From: Phoma sp. XZ068
Lineage: Eukaryota > Ascomycota > Dothideomycetes > Pleosporales > Didymellaceae
DNA length: 64,000 nt
Direction of reading: 5' to 3'
Assembly: GCA_004835665.1 (NCBI GenBank)
Contig: RBKR01000013.1
Span: 1,054,001-1,118,000, forward strand
Positions within the stretch are counted from its first letter, which is position 1; the number at the start of each line of letters is the position of its first letter. Under the pieces are notes generated by a model. The model saw nothing but the letters and a program-made list of their open reading frames with translations, had not been told where the DNA came from and made no database searches. The translations under genes and the position numbers were made by a program. Shown here one piece after another: positions 1 through 11,238 of the stretch.

Positions 1-1667
1 AGAGGCTGCGACGAGAGGCTCGCGAATCTGACGAGCGCTACAAATCGGCTGTCAAGAAGCTGGACTCCCTGCGATGCAACCTGGAAGAGGCCATGATCGA
101 TCACCTGAAGTTCATGGAGCGCTGCGAGCTGGACAGGCTGAAGGCCATCAAGGCTGTCATTCTCGACTTCTCTGGCGCAATAAGCAATGTTATTCCCAGC
201 TTGCAGAGCACGGTCGACAAGATGATGCTGTTCCAGGAGACGGTGCAGCCTCTGGGCGATCTCCGTTACATGTTGGAGAACTACCGCACTGGGCCGTTTG
301 TGCCCAAGGTCACGACTTACGAGAACTACTACAATTCGGTTGACGAACAGACCTTTGGTGTGGATCTTGAGGCACGTGCTCGCTCTGACAAGAAGCGCGT
401 TCCCGTTCTGATTACCACGATTTTGACATTCCTGGACAACCACTACCCCGATCTCGAGGGCGACGAGGTTCGCCGCGGTATCTGGCTTGTTGACGTACCT
501 TTGGCGCAAACACACAACCTGCGAGCTGCCATCAACACTGGCAAGCGATTCGAAGACGACATCCTCGAGAAGTACGACATACCCATTGTTGCGAGCGTTC
601 TGAAGTTGTATCTTCTAGAGCTTCCTGGTAAGTTACTCTTGTCTTACATACGAGCCCCTCTAACAGTGATAGATTCCCTTGTTTCATCTCACGTGTACGA
701 AATTGTCAAGACCATCTACAGCACGACCGCGACGGATGTGGACGAAGCAACACGAGTTGCAGTCCTTCAATCAACGCTTGGTCAGCTCCGTCTTGCTAAC
801 ATTGCGACTCTTGACGCAATCTGCACCCACTTCACTCGTCTGATTGAATTGACTTCAGCCGACGAAACCTACGTTGCCGCATTGGCGAATGCACTCGCAC
901 CGTGTATCCTTCGCCCAAGGCTGGAGAACACCCTGACCATGAACGAGCGCTACAGCTACCGCCTTGTGCGCGATCTGTTTGCTCACAAGGATGCCATCTT
1001 CGGGGAGTTGAAGCGTGCTAGCACGCTCACTCACTCTGCTTCAGGCTCGCAGCGTCCTCGTGCTATCTCCACCGACGAGAGCAACCGTCGTGCCAACATG
1101 GAGGAACGCCAACGAGCTATCGCCGCACAACGATCGCCTCGAGGCGTCTCGCCTGGTCCCAGCAACCGCAGCAGTGGGTCTCACCGCCGTGACCGTAGTC
1201 AGACACGATTCCCTGTGAACACCGGTTCCCCCACCGAGGCACGGAAGCCTCCCACAAACCGAGGCTCGCTCGAGGTTCCCGACCCGGATAGTCCCAGCGC
1301 TGCTGCTACCGCTGCTGCTGCTAGTACCAACGGTACAGCTGAAGACGCTTCTGAGGCACACGCGCCTGCCCCTGTACCAGCACGCGCTGCAGAGATGTAT
1401 GAGACTACTCCGTTCTCGCCTGTTGAGCACCCAGGACCTTCCAGCACACGCGTGCCACTAGCTCTCGGCCCCAGGAAACACACTGGAAGCCTGGCCAGAG
1501 GTAACCGAGACTCGACTGGCAGTCTGAAGAGGGGCGGCAACCGCGACTCTACTGGTAGTCTCAGGAGCCTCGCCAATGCCAGCAACGACGATGCGCCCAG
1601 CGGCGTCACACTTGAGGATCCATCGCCTCGCGGAGTACAGCTGGAGGACAAGCCCATGGATGATTAG
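1..1667 (+). CDS. F-BAR/RhoGAP protein, Rgd2-like (5' end outside window)
   Basis: The frame is open from base 3 with no start codon of its own, so the gene begins upstream. The first residues look like the helical end of an F-BAR region. A RhoGAP domain follows: FGVDLE start, then VASVLKLYLLELP, ending near LAPCILRP. A 45-bp intron at 628-672 (GTAAGT..TAG) lies inside it; because it is in phase, the frame stays open through it, but removing it restores the conserved LELPDSLV junction. The last 200 residues are low-complexity Ser/Arg/Ala/Pro sequence with a polyalanine run and near-identical RDSTGSL motifs. The family turns off Rho/Cdc42 GTPases at membranes during polarised growth and septation. 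Oddity: the usual GxxRxSG arginine-finger segment reads GIWLVDVP, so the catalytic arginine is not where expected. RhoGAP assignment is firm; the Rgd2 match is inferred. Confidence 0.85.
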   Translation, partial: RLRREARESDERYKSAVKKLDSLRCNLEEAMIDHLKFMERCELDRLKAIKAVILDFSGAISNVIPSLQSTVDKMMLFQETVQPLGDLRYMLENYRTGPFVPKVTTYENYYNSVDEQTFGVDLEARARSDKKRVPVLITTILTFLDNHYPDLEGDEVRRGIWLVDVPLAQTHNLRAAINTGKRFEDDILEKYDIPIVASVLKLYLLELPGKLLLSYIRAPLTVIDSLVSSHVYEIVKTIYSTTATDVDEATRVAVLQSTLGQLRLANIATLDAICTHFTRLIELTSADETYVAALANALAPCILRPRLENTLTMNERYSYRLVRDLFAHKDAIFGELKRASTLTHSASGSQRPRAISTDESNRRANMEERQRAIAAQRSPRGVSPGPSNRSSGSHRRDRSQTRFPVNTGSPTEARKPPTNRGSLEVPDPDSPSAAATAAAASTNGTAEDASEAHAPAPVPARAAEMYETTPFSPVEHPGPSSTRVPLALGPRKHTGSLARGNRDSTGSLKRGGNRDSTGSLRSLANASNDDAPSGVTLEDPSPRGVQLEDKPMDD

Positions 1668-2271
1668 TGGTTGTTCTGAGCCCAACTCCTGCAAAAGATG
1701 CCTAACGAAGTCCGATAGATATTGGGAGGAGATCTTGATGCCTAACGTTGTTATGGGTACGATATCAGCGACTAGCGTGCATTCATTTGTTCGAACACTT
1801 GGCGGTTCTTTTGTTAATACTAGAAATGATGACGAGCATATATACCACAACATCCAACTTGTTGCACTTTGACGATGCCAAACAGTGGTTGGCGGGCGGG
1901 TCGGTACCTGGCTAAGAGCGGCTGACTGTGCACTTGACCAAATGGGGTTGGGAGGTCGTCACGAACTCGCGCTTGACTTGGACATGGGGTCTGCCATGGA
2001 TACAGGTGTGGCTGGGTTTCTGCCAGCCCGATTGCTGCAGACCAAGGCGCTTCTGCTTCCTCTCATCAATCTCTCAGCTGCCGCTCGTTCTGCGCTGACA
2101 TTCTGCGCATTTCTGTCTTCTTGTACACTCGCGCACGCACTTTCGTTCTCCACGGTGCAGCCAGCCCTCAACCCTCATTGAACCCCACATTGATCGTCCC
2201 ACGAATCACATCGCGATCGCATAGCCGGCACCCAAACGCCCAAAACACAGCTGCTTCAGCGACCCAAGATT
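1668..2271. other. intergenic, no gene seen
   Basis: This is the 3' flank of the RhoGAP gene and the promoter and leader of the next gene. The small reading frames on both strands have no family features and no consistent splice pattern. Confidence 0.6.
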
Positions 2272-2940
2272 ATGTGTCTCGTCAAAGTCAAACAAGAAGA
2301 AGACGTCGTAGTCCCCTACCGCGTAGTCTCGCGACACAACCACTCGCCGCCGCGTCGCCGCGCATCCCGACAATCAGCGCACCGCTACTCGCGCGAAGTC
2401 GTGCGCGAATCCCGCTACGAGTCCCCTCGCCCTTCAGCATCCTACGTCGCAGTCCCCACCCCGCAACCAAAACCCCTCGCCATCCCGCCTCCACAGCCTG
2501 TCCCCGTGTTTGTCGAGCCCCCGCCAGCACCGTACCATGTCCCTGCTCCCCCGCCGCCGGCGAGCCACATCAGTAGCCGCCACAGTCACCATGGCGCAGC
2601 GCAGTATGTGGAAGTAAGTCCGCGCTCGAGTTACAGCTCGCGCTCTTCTTCGCCGAATCGGTCAGAGTATGTGTACAGAGAGCGCGAGGTCAGGCGCGAG
2701 AGAGCGTACAGTCCCGAGCGCGGGCCGCAGTACGAACACTACCGGTACGTGGAGCCGGCGAGGAGTGAGAGCAGCTTTGGGGGCGGGCGAGGGTACGGCG
2801 GACGGGAGAGGAGTAGGTCGAGGGTTAGTGTGGGTTATGGGAGGCAGAGGAGTAGGAGTCGCGGGGAGTATGTGGATGAGCGGACGAGGGTTACGATTGT
2901 GGATGATGATGGCAATAGGAGGAGGGAGTACAGGCGGTAG
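2272..2940 (+). CDS. Arg/Ser/Pro-rich disordered protein, 222 aa
   Basis: A single-exon gene of unrecognised function. It starts at the first ATG of the frame, after a C/A-rich leader. The composition is strongly biased. The first 60 residues are rich in Arg, Ser and His. A proline-rich stretch follows (PPPQPVP, PPPAPYHVP, PPPPAS), then Ser/Tyr/Arg sequence with RSRS-type dipeptides, and a basic C-terminus ending RRREYRR. There is no signal peptide, membrane segment or folded domain. RS dipeptides and YGGRER/GYG motifs are typical of RNA-binding or condensate-forming proteins, but that role is only an inference. Codon use is C-rich at third positions like the neighbouring genes, and all competing frames are shorter, which supports real coding. 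Confidence 0.7.
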   Translation: MCLVKVKQEEDVVVPYRVVSRHNHSPPRRRASRQSAHRYSREVVRESRYESPRPSASYVAVPTPQPKPLAIPPPQPVPVFVEPPPAPYHVPAPPPPASHISSRHSHHGAAQYVEVSPRSSYSSRSSSPNRSEYVYREREVRRERAYSPERGPQYEHYRYVEPARSESSFGGGRGYGGRERSRSRVSVGYGRQRSRSRGEYVDERTRVTIVDDDGNRRREYRR

Positions 2941-3574
2941 TTTTGTCTTTGCATGGCGTAGCATTTGGATTATCTGCTGATAGCGCTGTTTCTCTTGCAA
3001 GTAATGTCTATAGATGATTTGACGCTGTAACGATTCTATATCTGTATTTGGTCGATTACATTCAGAATATGTTTAGTGTGCCATTGGTCGACGATGAGGA
3101 TGCTATAGTATCGAATGACCTTGTCAATATGTGTGCCTCTTGCTGCACTATTATCTTGGGCGGTGTCAAAGTAGTCTCGACAATGGTAGGCGTTGACATC
3201 CTTAAAGCCCAAAGTCGAAGTTCATACTTTTGTTTGGACTATGATCTCATCGTTGGGCACGAGCAACGGTAACAAGCTGCCGAGGAATCCGCCTGCCATG
3301 GGATTTGTGGCATAATGTATTTTTGGCAGTCCCCAGATCATCCACTTATCTCCCCATCGGTCGCGTTGGTCAGCACGCTCTCAAGGAAGCCCTGCAAGAA
3401 TTCGGGCACCAGCTGAACGGTGAGGCTGTTTCTTAGACTTGCGGCGATCAACCAACCCTCAAGCCCACGTGAAACTGCGAGCACTGTGAGCGACTGCCAA
3501 AGCACACGTGCTTGCTCGCAACGACCCGTACAGCCTACTTGCGCGCATGCCCGCAGCGTAGCAGTGCGAGAAGA
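2941..3574. other. intergenic, no gene seen
   Basis: It holds the 3' flank of the disordered-protein gene and the promoter of the synaptojanin-like gene. The frame at 3048-3272 has an AT-rich, unstructured translation and was not accepted as a gene. Confidence 0.55.
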
Positions 3575-6500
3575 ATGTCCATCCGGGTGCTGATCAAGGA
3601 GTACCCCCACCGCGCAATCGCCCTCAGCACGCCCTCACATGCCCTCGTCCTCCGCCACAGCTCCTCCTCGACCGAACACAATGCGAATCCGAATGCCTCG
3701 TCGACATCGCTGGGAAGCAATGGCGTCAGCGCTGCGCGCTGCATGGTCGAGTTCTCGCGGACAGAGGACGTCGACCTGAACGACTACCGTGCCCTGCACT
3801 CGGTCAACGCACACGGCACACTAGGCTTGATCACAGTGAACGGCGACATCTTCCTCGTGGTCGTCAATGGCGCAAGCAAGGTTGCGACGGTGCGCCCGGG
3901 CGAGACCGTGCAGCGCATACACTCGGTGGGCTTCTACTGCCTGACCAGCTCCAGCTACGATGCCCTGCTCAACGACGAGGTCAATCCCTACCCGACCGAC
4001 ACCATCGACGACGAAGGCTATGAGATGGGCTTTGGGGGCAGGAAGGAGCAGTCGCCGCTCGAGCACCCGTGTCTGGCGCTCAAGAAGCTCCTGAGCAGCG
4101 GGACGTTCTACTACAGTTCAGACTTCGACCTGACGCGGCGATTGCAGGACAGATCGTCTGATGCAGCGACCGTGTCCATTGACAGCTTGGATGCTGGGTT
4201 TCTGTGGAACTCGTACATGATACAACCGCTGGTAGACTTTAGGAGCAGGCTTGCGCCGAGAGAAAAAGATGCGCTGGATGCGTCGGGTATCTTGACGTCT
4301 GCTATCCGTGGCTTTGCGCTCACGGTTACGGTCCCCATAGCCTCAGCGCCTATTAAAGTGCGTGGTTCAGGTATGCCGTCTTCAATGACGCTGATCTCAA
4401 GACTGTCCTGTAGGCGAGCTGGAACGAGGTTCAACTCCCGTGGTATCGACGACGATGGCAACGTAGCCAACTTCGTCGAGACAGAAACCATCTACTGGGC
4501 GCCGTCTGGAGTGTGCTTTTCCTACGTACAGATCCGAGGCAGCGTACCTATATTCTGGGAGCAACAGTCTGGACTGCTTCCCGGCCAGCAAAAGATCACC
4601 ATCACAAGAGGCCCGGAAGCTACCCAGCCTGCATTCGATAAGCACTTCGAGAATCTAGAGCTTTCCTACGGTGCTATGCATGTGGTCAATCTGCTCAGCA
4701 ACGAGAAGCCCAACGAGATTGAACTTACACACAGATATCGAGATCACATCAGAAACAGCCCTTTGAACTTTGGATCTGAGAAGAGCGATCGCGAACATGA
4801 GCTTATCAAGCTTACTGAATACGATTTTCATGCTGAGACACGAGGCCCAGGTGGCTACGAGATGGCTAGCATGATTGCGCGATGGATACAAGATTCGGCT
4901 GACGGGTTTGCATACTACCTGTCAGAGGAGGTGGACGAACACATCAGGTCAAATGGCCAAGACCATGTCGTAAGACGCTCCTCGCCAATTCTTGGTCAGG
5001 AAGGTGTATTCAGAACAAATTGTCTTGACTGTTTGGATCGGACGAACCTTGTACAGACCATCATCAGCAAGATGGCGTTAGAAATCTTCCTGAGCCACAA
5101 AGGCCTGGGAGCAAGTCAAGACTTCTGGGCTCGGCATTCAAGCATGTGGGCAGATAATGGCGACGCCCTGTCCCGGATCTACGCAGGAACCGGAGCATTG
5201 AAGTCATCGTTTACGAGACATGGTAAGATGTCACTCGCCGGTGCGCTGGCAGACGCGAGAAAGAGCGTCACAAGAACGTACATCAACAACTTCGCCGACA
5301 AAGGGCGACAGAACACTATCGACATGCTTCTGGGCCGACTAATGGGACAAGTGCCAGTCCATCTGTACGACCCTATAAATGACTTTGTCATTGCGGAGCT
5401 CACAAGACGAGCACCAGAATTCTCAGACACAGATGTGATCAACATACTCGTCGGCACATTCAACCTCAACGGCAAGACAACTGGTATCGATCAGGACCTG
5501 TCTCCATGGCTGTGCCCAGACGTCGATGCGTCGCAACAATGCCCTGAAATCGTCGCAGTAGGCTTCCAGGAGATCGTCGAGTTGAGTCCGCAGCAGATCA
5601 TGTCTACAGAGCCTACAAGACGGCAAGATTGGGAGTCCGCTGTCAAGCATTGTCTGGACAAGAACGCGGCCAGGCACGGAAAGGAAGAATATGTCTTACT
5701 TCGAGGCGGTCAGCTTGTCGGTGCAAGCTTGTCCGTCTTTGTGCGTGCCGACAAACTCACAAATGTCAAAAACGTCGAGGGCAGTTTGAAGAAGACTGGT
5801 ATGTCTGGTATGGCAGGCAACAAGGGAGCTGTTGCCATTCGAATGGAGTACGCAAATACGTCGATCTGCTTGGTCACCGCACATCTTGCGGCTGGCTTTG
5901 CCAACTACGAAGAGCGGAATCGCGATTACAAGACCATCAGCCACGGTCTGCGCTTTCAGAGGAACCGATCAATCGAGGATCACGACACGGTGATTTGGTT
6001 GGGCGACTTCAATTACAGGATTGGTCTGAGTAATGACAAGGTTCAGAGGTTGTGTCAGATGAACGACCTCGAGACTTTGTACGACAATGATCAGGTAAAC
6101 TCTCTGCCTCATGTCTCAATACTATGTGCTAACCTTTGCAGCTCAACCTTCAGATGGTCGCTGGCTTGACCTTCCCTTATTACTCGGAAGCACGCATCAC
6201 ATTCCCGCCGACTTACAAGTACGATCTGGGCACAGACACCTATGACACGTCTGAGAAAGCACGCATTCCCGCGTGGTGCGATCGTGTCCTTCGCAAAGGT
6301 GACAATATACGGCAGATACACTACGATGCTGCACCTCTTCGATTTTCCGATCATCGCCCTGTGTATGCCACATTCCAGGTAATGGTCCGCAAGATCGACG
6401 AAAGAAAGAAAGACGCTCTCAAGGAAGAGCTATACAACTCACGAAAAGCGTTTGTTGGAGACACCAGAGCTGCGGGGCACCCGGGAGAGGATGAGTCGGA

Positions 6501-7387
6501 CGATGAAGACTTGATTGGCTACGAAAGCGTTGAACCTGGTCTACCACCTGCAAGCTCAGACCGGAGGAAGTGGTGGCTCGATAATGGTATACTCCTCTCC
6601 ATTTCCATTACCGCTTCGATACTTATCTTCGGAAGGTCTACCCGCTAAAGCGCGTATCCAACCGCCGTCAAACGACTACATCCCCAATCCGAAACGACCC
6701 AGCAACCCATTCACACCCAGCCCAGAACCCGACTGGGTCGAAATCAACAAAATCGGAAGCAGACCAGAGCCACCTCCTGCCCGCGGTTCACAGCGCGCAC
6801 GAACAGTCGACTTCAACAACCCAGGCAAGACCAGCTCATCCGCATCCAGCTCAACAACCAACCTTCCCAACCAAATGGCGCGGAAAATGATAGTCCCACA
6901 GTACAACGCCAGAGACCCAGAGCAAATAACCTACATGGACGGCGCCCGCGACCCCATCAGCGACCTCCGCCGCAACGCCTCCAACGCATCAACCCGCTCT
7001 CTCCCCATCCTGCCAAACCGCACCCTTCCACCCGCCCCATCCTCTCTCGCCGGCCCCACCATCCCCATGAACAGCAAACCCCAAGTCCTCCGCAAACCAG
7101 CCCCGCCGCCCATCCCCAATAAAAAACCCTCCCTGCTCAGCAAATCCTCGAGTCCATCCGCGACCCCACCACCGCAGAGCTACCGCGACGAACCCGAACC
7201 AAGACGCAGTATGGGGGCGCGCAAACCAGTCCCGAATCTAATCGATGGTGATGACAGACCGCCTGCGTTACCGCCGCGGACGGGGACGGGACTGAGTGGG
7301 AGTAATGGGCGAGCGAGGAACCTGCTGGATGATGAGACGGAGTTGAAGGGGTTGGATGGGTGGGAGGTGTTGAGGCCTGATAGATAG
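3575..7387 (+). CDS. synaptojanin-like phosphoinositide phosphatase (SAC1 + 5-phosphatase)
   Basis: Exons 3575-6094, 6142-6586 and 6636-7387 encode about 1238 aa. The ATG at 3575 (MSIRVLIKEY) was chosen because the longer upstream frame has no ATG. The N-terminal SAC1 domain carries RTNCLDCLDRTN, a CX5R motif with Cys near residue 483 and Arg 489. The inositol 5-phosphatase domain follows, with VGTFNLNGKT, a GFQEIVELS glutamate, GMAGNKGAV, WLGDFNYRI, PAWCDRVL and SDHRPV, so both active sites look intact. The tail is a long proline-rich region with PPPIPNKKP and PALPPRTG motifs suited to SH3 binding, as in yeast Inp51-53. The family removes 5- and 4-phosphates from PI(4,5)P2 and PI4P at endocytic sites and on endosomes and Golgi. 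The two introns (47 and 49 bp) are supported by phase and by conservation across the joins. Which of Inp51, Inp52 or Inp53 it matches cannot be decided here. Confidence 0.93.
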
Positions 7388-7882
7388 GTGATTTGTTGTT
7401 GGTTGTTGATGAGATAGTAGAGGGGGTGTGGATAGATGAATGTATTCTTGAAGATACAATGTGAGTTGATCTTGGTCTTGCTAATATAGAATGAGTGTGG
7501 CTGTGACGTATACGTGCAAGCTGTTTATCTCCGCCAATGTGTACGTAAATTCCTATGGGTTGGCAGGTATCGCATGCGGGTATAGAAGTCGTGATGTAAT
7601 TCTCGTAGCAAAAGTCAGATCTCCCACTGGGGTAGTAGAATTAGTGTGCACATCCCCGTTGATAAACTATAAGAGTGTGCCTCTATTTGCGAGCGCCATT
7701 ACCCTACATTTGCGTAGCAGTCAGTGTACTTCAGCAAAATTCTCGTCATGAAATATTCGTTCAAGAGATTAAAGGCTATTATATCAGTTTTTGGTATTGC
7801 CTTGGCCGTACTTATACACACTAATGGATATTCAGGACCAAATGTGAAGCCGCTGTTGAGAAAGCACATCAGTGTTTGCGAT
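7388..7882. other. AT-rich intergenic stretch
   Basis: This 3' flank of the synaptojanin-like gene has a lower GC look than the coding blocks. Short frames exist on both strands, but none has a credible start, splice pattern or composition. Confidence 0.5.
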
Positions 7883-8401
7883 TCAACCACGCGTGTCCGA
7901 CGTGCCTTCTACAGCAACTGGCTTGCCAGAATGTACGAAATCCTGTGGAGGCGCTCACTTGATATGCAGTGACCTCTGCGACAGTCTGCGCATGTGGACA
8001 TATACCTTGGCTGTGGGTGGGCGCAAGTCCATAAGCTGACACGTGCGATACAGAGGATCTGTGGCTGATCCATCGAGATTTAAGCTGAACAGTGTAACTT
8101 TCTGACTCACGAAGGTAGTTCCTTCGTGCGCTGCTGAAAGCACTGGTGTGATTTGGATTGGTTCAATATCTGCAGGAACGTAGCGCATTACGACTTGATC
8201 TCCAGCGAGAATCCATCTATCAACATATTCGTCCCTCGGAATTTAGACTGTTGTAAGTGGAGGTGCGTTCATTTTTGCAAGAGTTGAGGCATCTTGTTCG
8301 TTGGTGAGAAACACAGTGCTGTGAGAGCACAGGCTCGCGTTATATGTGTAGAAATTTTGACTCTTGCTGTAAGCTTTGGGTCTAATGGTAACAGTAGACA
8401 T
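7883..8401 (-). pseudogene. interrupted small gene, unknown family
   Basis: A minus-strand frame starts at ATG 8401 and reads 132 codons to 8006. There GTATATGT gives a donor; a 63-bp intron (7943-8005) ends in CCACAG, and 19 more codons lead to TGA at 7883-7885. The translation looks coding on both sides of one in-frame TAA at 8243-8245 (codon 53), for example FLTNEQDASTL before it and DEYVDRWILAGDQVVMRY after it. The frame, the intron phase and the composition all agree, so a nearly intact gene broken by one stop is the simplest reading. A CAA-to-TAA change, as repeat-induced point mutation makes, would explain it. The family was not recognised. The alternatives are a genuine 52-aa protein or a sequencing error. 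Confidence 0.4.
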
Positions 8402-9625
8402 TTTGCGTATTTCCTAGGATCGGCATATAGAGATAATCAAGACGATAGACTGCAGAGGAGGTGAAAAGCGTAGAAATCAATCGTGGTACTGCGCGAACCT
8501 CTGTTAGTTCAGCAAGACCAACAGAGTCAGACAAGGCTGAAGGATGTAACAGCCCCCAGCACAACATGCATGCACGAATTGGTGGCTTGCTCGTTCGCAG
8601 CCCAAACCCAATCGTGGCCCTACATCGCTTGTCCAAACAATCTATGGTTGTGCTGCTGAGATTGTAAGTAAGTGTTGGCTTAAGTCATACTCTGATCGGG
8701 GAGTCTCCTATGGCGCATTAGCGAAATACTGCACAGCGGCTAGTATCAGCATGAAATTAACAGGGTTGATGGATTGGAACAGACGGAAAGGCTTGCATGC
8801 TCGGTGCAGTCGAAGTTGAGTAAGAAGTAAGGAGAGGAGGAAGGAACGAAAGGGAAACCAGCACAACGGTTACAAGGATCACCTGACCACACAGTCGCAA
8901 GAAGGAAACTTCGATCTGAACAATATGAGCTTCTGACTTCATCTGCGACTATTCGCATACTCCACTCAGCCGTGGAGAACCTGTTAACGTGTTTAAAACA
9001 ACTGCACTTACAAACCTCTTTCCTACACAACAACGCTCTGATTCACTGCAACAACTTATAGATATCAACGCAAGCCTAATAGTATTGCACTGCATGCTCA
9101 GAGTTCATGGTTATGCTATAGCGTACTATTCTGTGTTGCTGAGCAAGGTAGTATCACTGATATCGACTTCCATACTCGTTCCAACGCCCACCGGAGCTTA
9201 CCCACCCGGCGCACCAAACCTCTTTGAGCTCACAGCGTCACGAATACAAGCTTTCCATGACATCGCCCAAGAGCATTGGCGCGGCGCTTTGTCAAGCTTC
9301 GAAAGCCTGAATCACGGACTGCTGACACTGGTACCCTTGGGATCGGCAGTTGGGGAGGTTTGAATATGGGCTCATTGTGATGTCAGTGATTTTCGGTGTT
9401 ACGCGTCCTGTCGAGTCGTGATGTACGTTGGAGCATACTGTGCATTGCATGATGAAGTGTCAGGTTGGGAGGAAGGAATTAGCGGTGCATTCAGACTTCG
9501 TAACCGTGGTATCATAGAGCAAAAAACCCATCTCAGAAAATCATGTTGAAACCAAACGCCTGCGCCGTCGCCATGGGTGCCCACTGTACAGTATAAGGTA
9601 TTGATACAAAGAAAATACAAGTGAT
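8402..9625. other. gene-poor interval with one weak frame
   Basis: This interval lies between the interrupted frame and the 3' end of the six-pass membrane protein gene. Apart from the candidate frame at 9094-9363 there is nothing supportable; the remaining short frames have random-looking translations. Confidence 0.5.
9094..9363 (+). CDS. possible small protein or gene remnant, 89 aa
   Basis: An ATG-initiated frame whose second half has coding-like codon choice (many C-ending codons) and a plausible translation with PTPTGAYPPGAPNLFEL followed by a helical stretch. The N-terminal part is hydrophobic and could be a signal or anchor. The frame is open further upstream to about 8989 without another ATG. 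No domain was recognised and no splice partner is obvious. It may be the last exon of a decayed gene, since its neighbour at 7883-8401 is also broken. Confidence 0.25.
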   Translation: MLRVHGYAIAYYSVLLSKVVSLISTSILVPTPTGAYPPGAPNLFELTASRIQAFHDIAQEHWRGALSSFESLNHGLLTLVPLGSAVGEV

Positions 9626-10830
9626 TTACGCCTTCCATCTGGCCTCGGTCCACTCGTTGTACTCCTTTTCGAGATCGCGCTGGACCCAGGGAATGGTGAT
9701 TGCAGCCCAGATGCCGGCCCAGAGGAAGGGAAGAATCCAGCCGACCTAAACGAATTAAAATTGGTAATTATGATGTAGGTGTGTGTGAAGACTTACAACG
9801 TAGGCAGCATCACGCTGGATGGTGAAGATGATGGCGGTAGTGACGGCAGCGCAGACAATAGCACCGATAGCCCAGAACAGTGTCAGGCGGTGCAGCATCT
9901 CGCGGAAAGCCTTGCTGGCTTGGTAGCGCAGGTTGAGTCTTTGCCTGAACTCGGTTCCTCCGGAGCCGTCGACGGCGCAGATATCCTCAATGTATGCGTA
10001 GATACCAGGTCGCAGAGGGGCACCCTTGGGGAGCGACGAGATGCGGCATGGGGCCGGGACACCGCGGAGTCGGAGAACATCGAGAAGTAACAATTGGAAG
10101 CCAATGGCGAAGAGCATGGTGGACGCTGGCATGGCAAGAACTCGGATGGGAGGGTCATGGGGACATGTTCCGGCGATGAGTTCGATCATGATGAAGAACC
10201 ATGCGAAGGAAAGGTTCCAGTGAAACCAGTCGAGCTGCATTTCGGTCAGTTGATTGATGTCGACATGGACGAATAGATACTCACGTATGATCGCTTTGCA
10301 CCAATAACCCTGCAGTGGGAGTTCTTCTTCCAGAGGCGGTGGAAACGAATAAAGTACTCGACAATGGATACGGTGCCCAGCAGCGCAGTACTGATACTGA
10401 AGGTGGCATTGGCAGAGAGTTGATCGCGAGTGAGGCCATACCACAGGCCAAAGTACAGGCCAATGGGCATGAAGATGCAGTCGAGGATGATGAGGGTCCA
10501 GAACCAGAAAATGGCCTTTTTGCGGTCTCGCAGGGAGTACTTGAGCGGCGGCGGCCGTCTGAAGTCGGGGTCATCGTATGCGACTTGGGTGTGGGGGAAT
10601 CTGGCGTTGAGGGCGTTGTATGTGTTGGGCGTGACAGGTCTGCTTGGGTGCGCGCTTGGGGTGGCACTGGCGTTGACGGCCGTGGTGCTGTTGTTTGCAT
10701 CGGTCACGCCATCGGCGCCTGGGACGTGGAGGGTGCTATTTGCGGTATGCGCTGTCGCGGGTGGTATGGGTTCTGCCATTGTGGGCGTGGGCGCCCGTAA
10801 CGGCTCGGTGGACGTCTGCTCGGTGGCCAT
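9626..10830 (-). CDS. fungal six-pass integral membrane protein, 367 aa
   Basis: Three exons (10830-10285, 10234-9797, 9745-9626) joined by introns of 50 and 51 bp, with GTGAGT/GTAAGT donors and CAG/TAG acceptors in matching phase. The first 110 residues are a polar Ala/Thr/Pro-rich cytosolic-type tail. About six hydrophobic segments follow: FWFWTLIILDCIFMPIG, ISTALLGTVSIVEYF, SFAWFFIMIELIAG, STMLFAIGFQLLLLDVL, LFWAIGAIVCAAVTTAIIF and WILPFLWAGIWAAITI. The C-terminus is short and charged. There is no signal peptide. It resembles uncharacterised conserved membrane proteins annotated in many ascomycetes; no catalytic or transport motif is visible and no function is claimed. It is transcribed away from the lipase gene across 408 bp. 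Confidence 0.82.
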
Positions 10831-11238
10831 CGCAGATGTGGTGATGTGTGGTAGTGTGTGGGAGCAATAGATGTATGTGCAGTCCGGAGAAACAAGCGAT
10901 GGTCAAGAAAAGCGGTTGTGTCTTCGACTTGTCTTGTTCGGATGCCAACGGATAGCGTGCGTCGGGCGTGCGGTGGTGTGTCTTGGAGAGAGCGGCAAGC
11001 AGGGTGCAGCTGTTTTGCTGCAGCAACCCATCGTGTTCCGGCGTCTCCTTCAAATCAGAACGCCCACTGACGGCGATGACGTCGCCGCTGATCTTTCTCG
11101 ACTTGGCGCCCAGCTAGCCTCCACCCGTCGTGCATCGGGAATGGCTGCAACCCCGGGTGCATCATCCTCTGACCTCACCCATCGCTGCACTGCAATCCGC
11201 ATAGGCCGTCTCCGAGGAATATGTGAAAGACAGCCTCC
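10831..11238. promoter_or_regulatory. shared divergent promoter region
   Basis: These 408 bp separate the start codons of the membrane protein gene (minus) and the lipase gene (plus), so they must hold both promoters and leaders. No clear TATA box or known operator was identified. The short frames inside it have no family features. Confidence 0.5.

Noticed and set aside
4372..4414. A possible intron (GTATGC..TAG) in the SAC1 domain
   Set aside because: The sequence inside encodes the conserved segment that leads into RRAGTRFNSRG, so it is exon; removing it would delete part of the domain.
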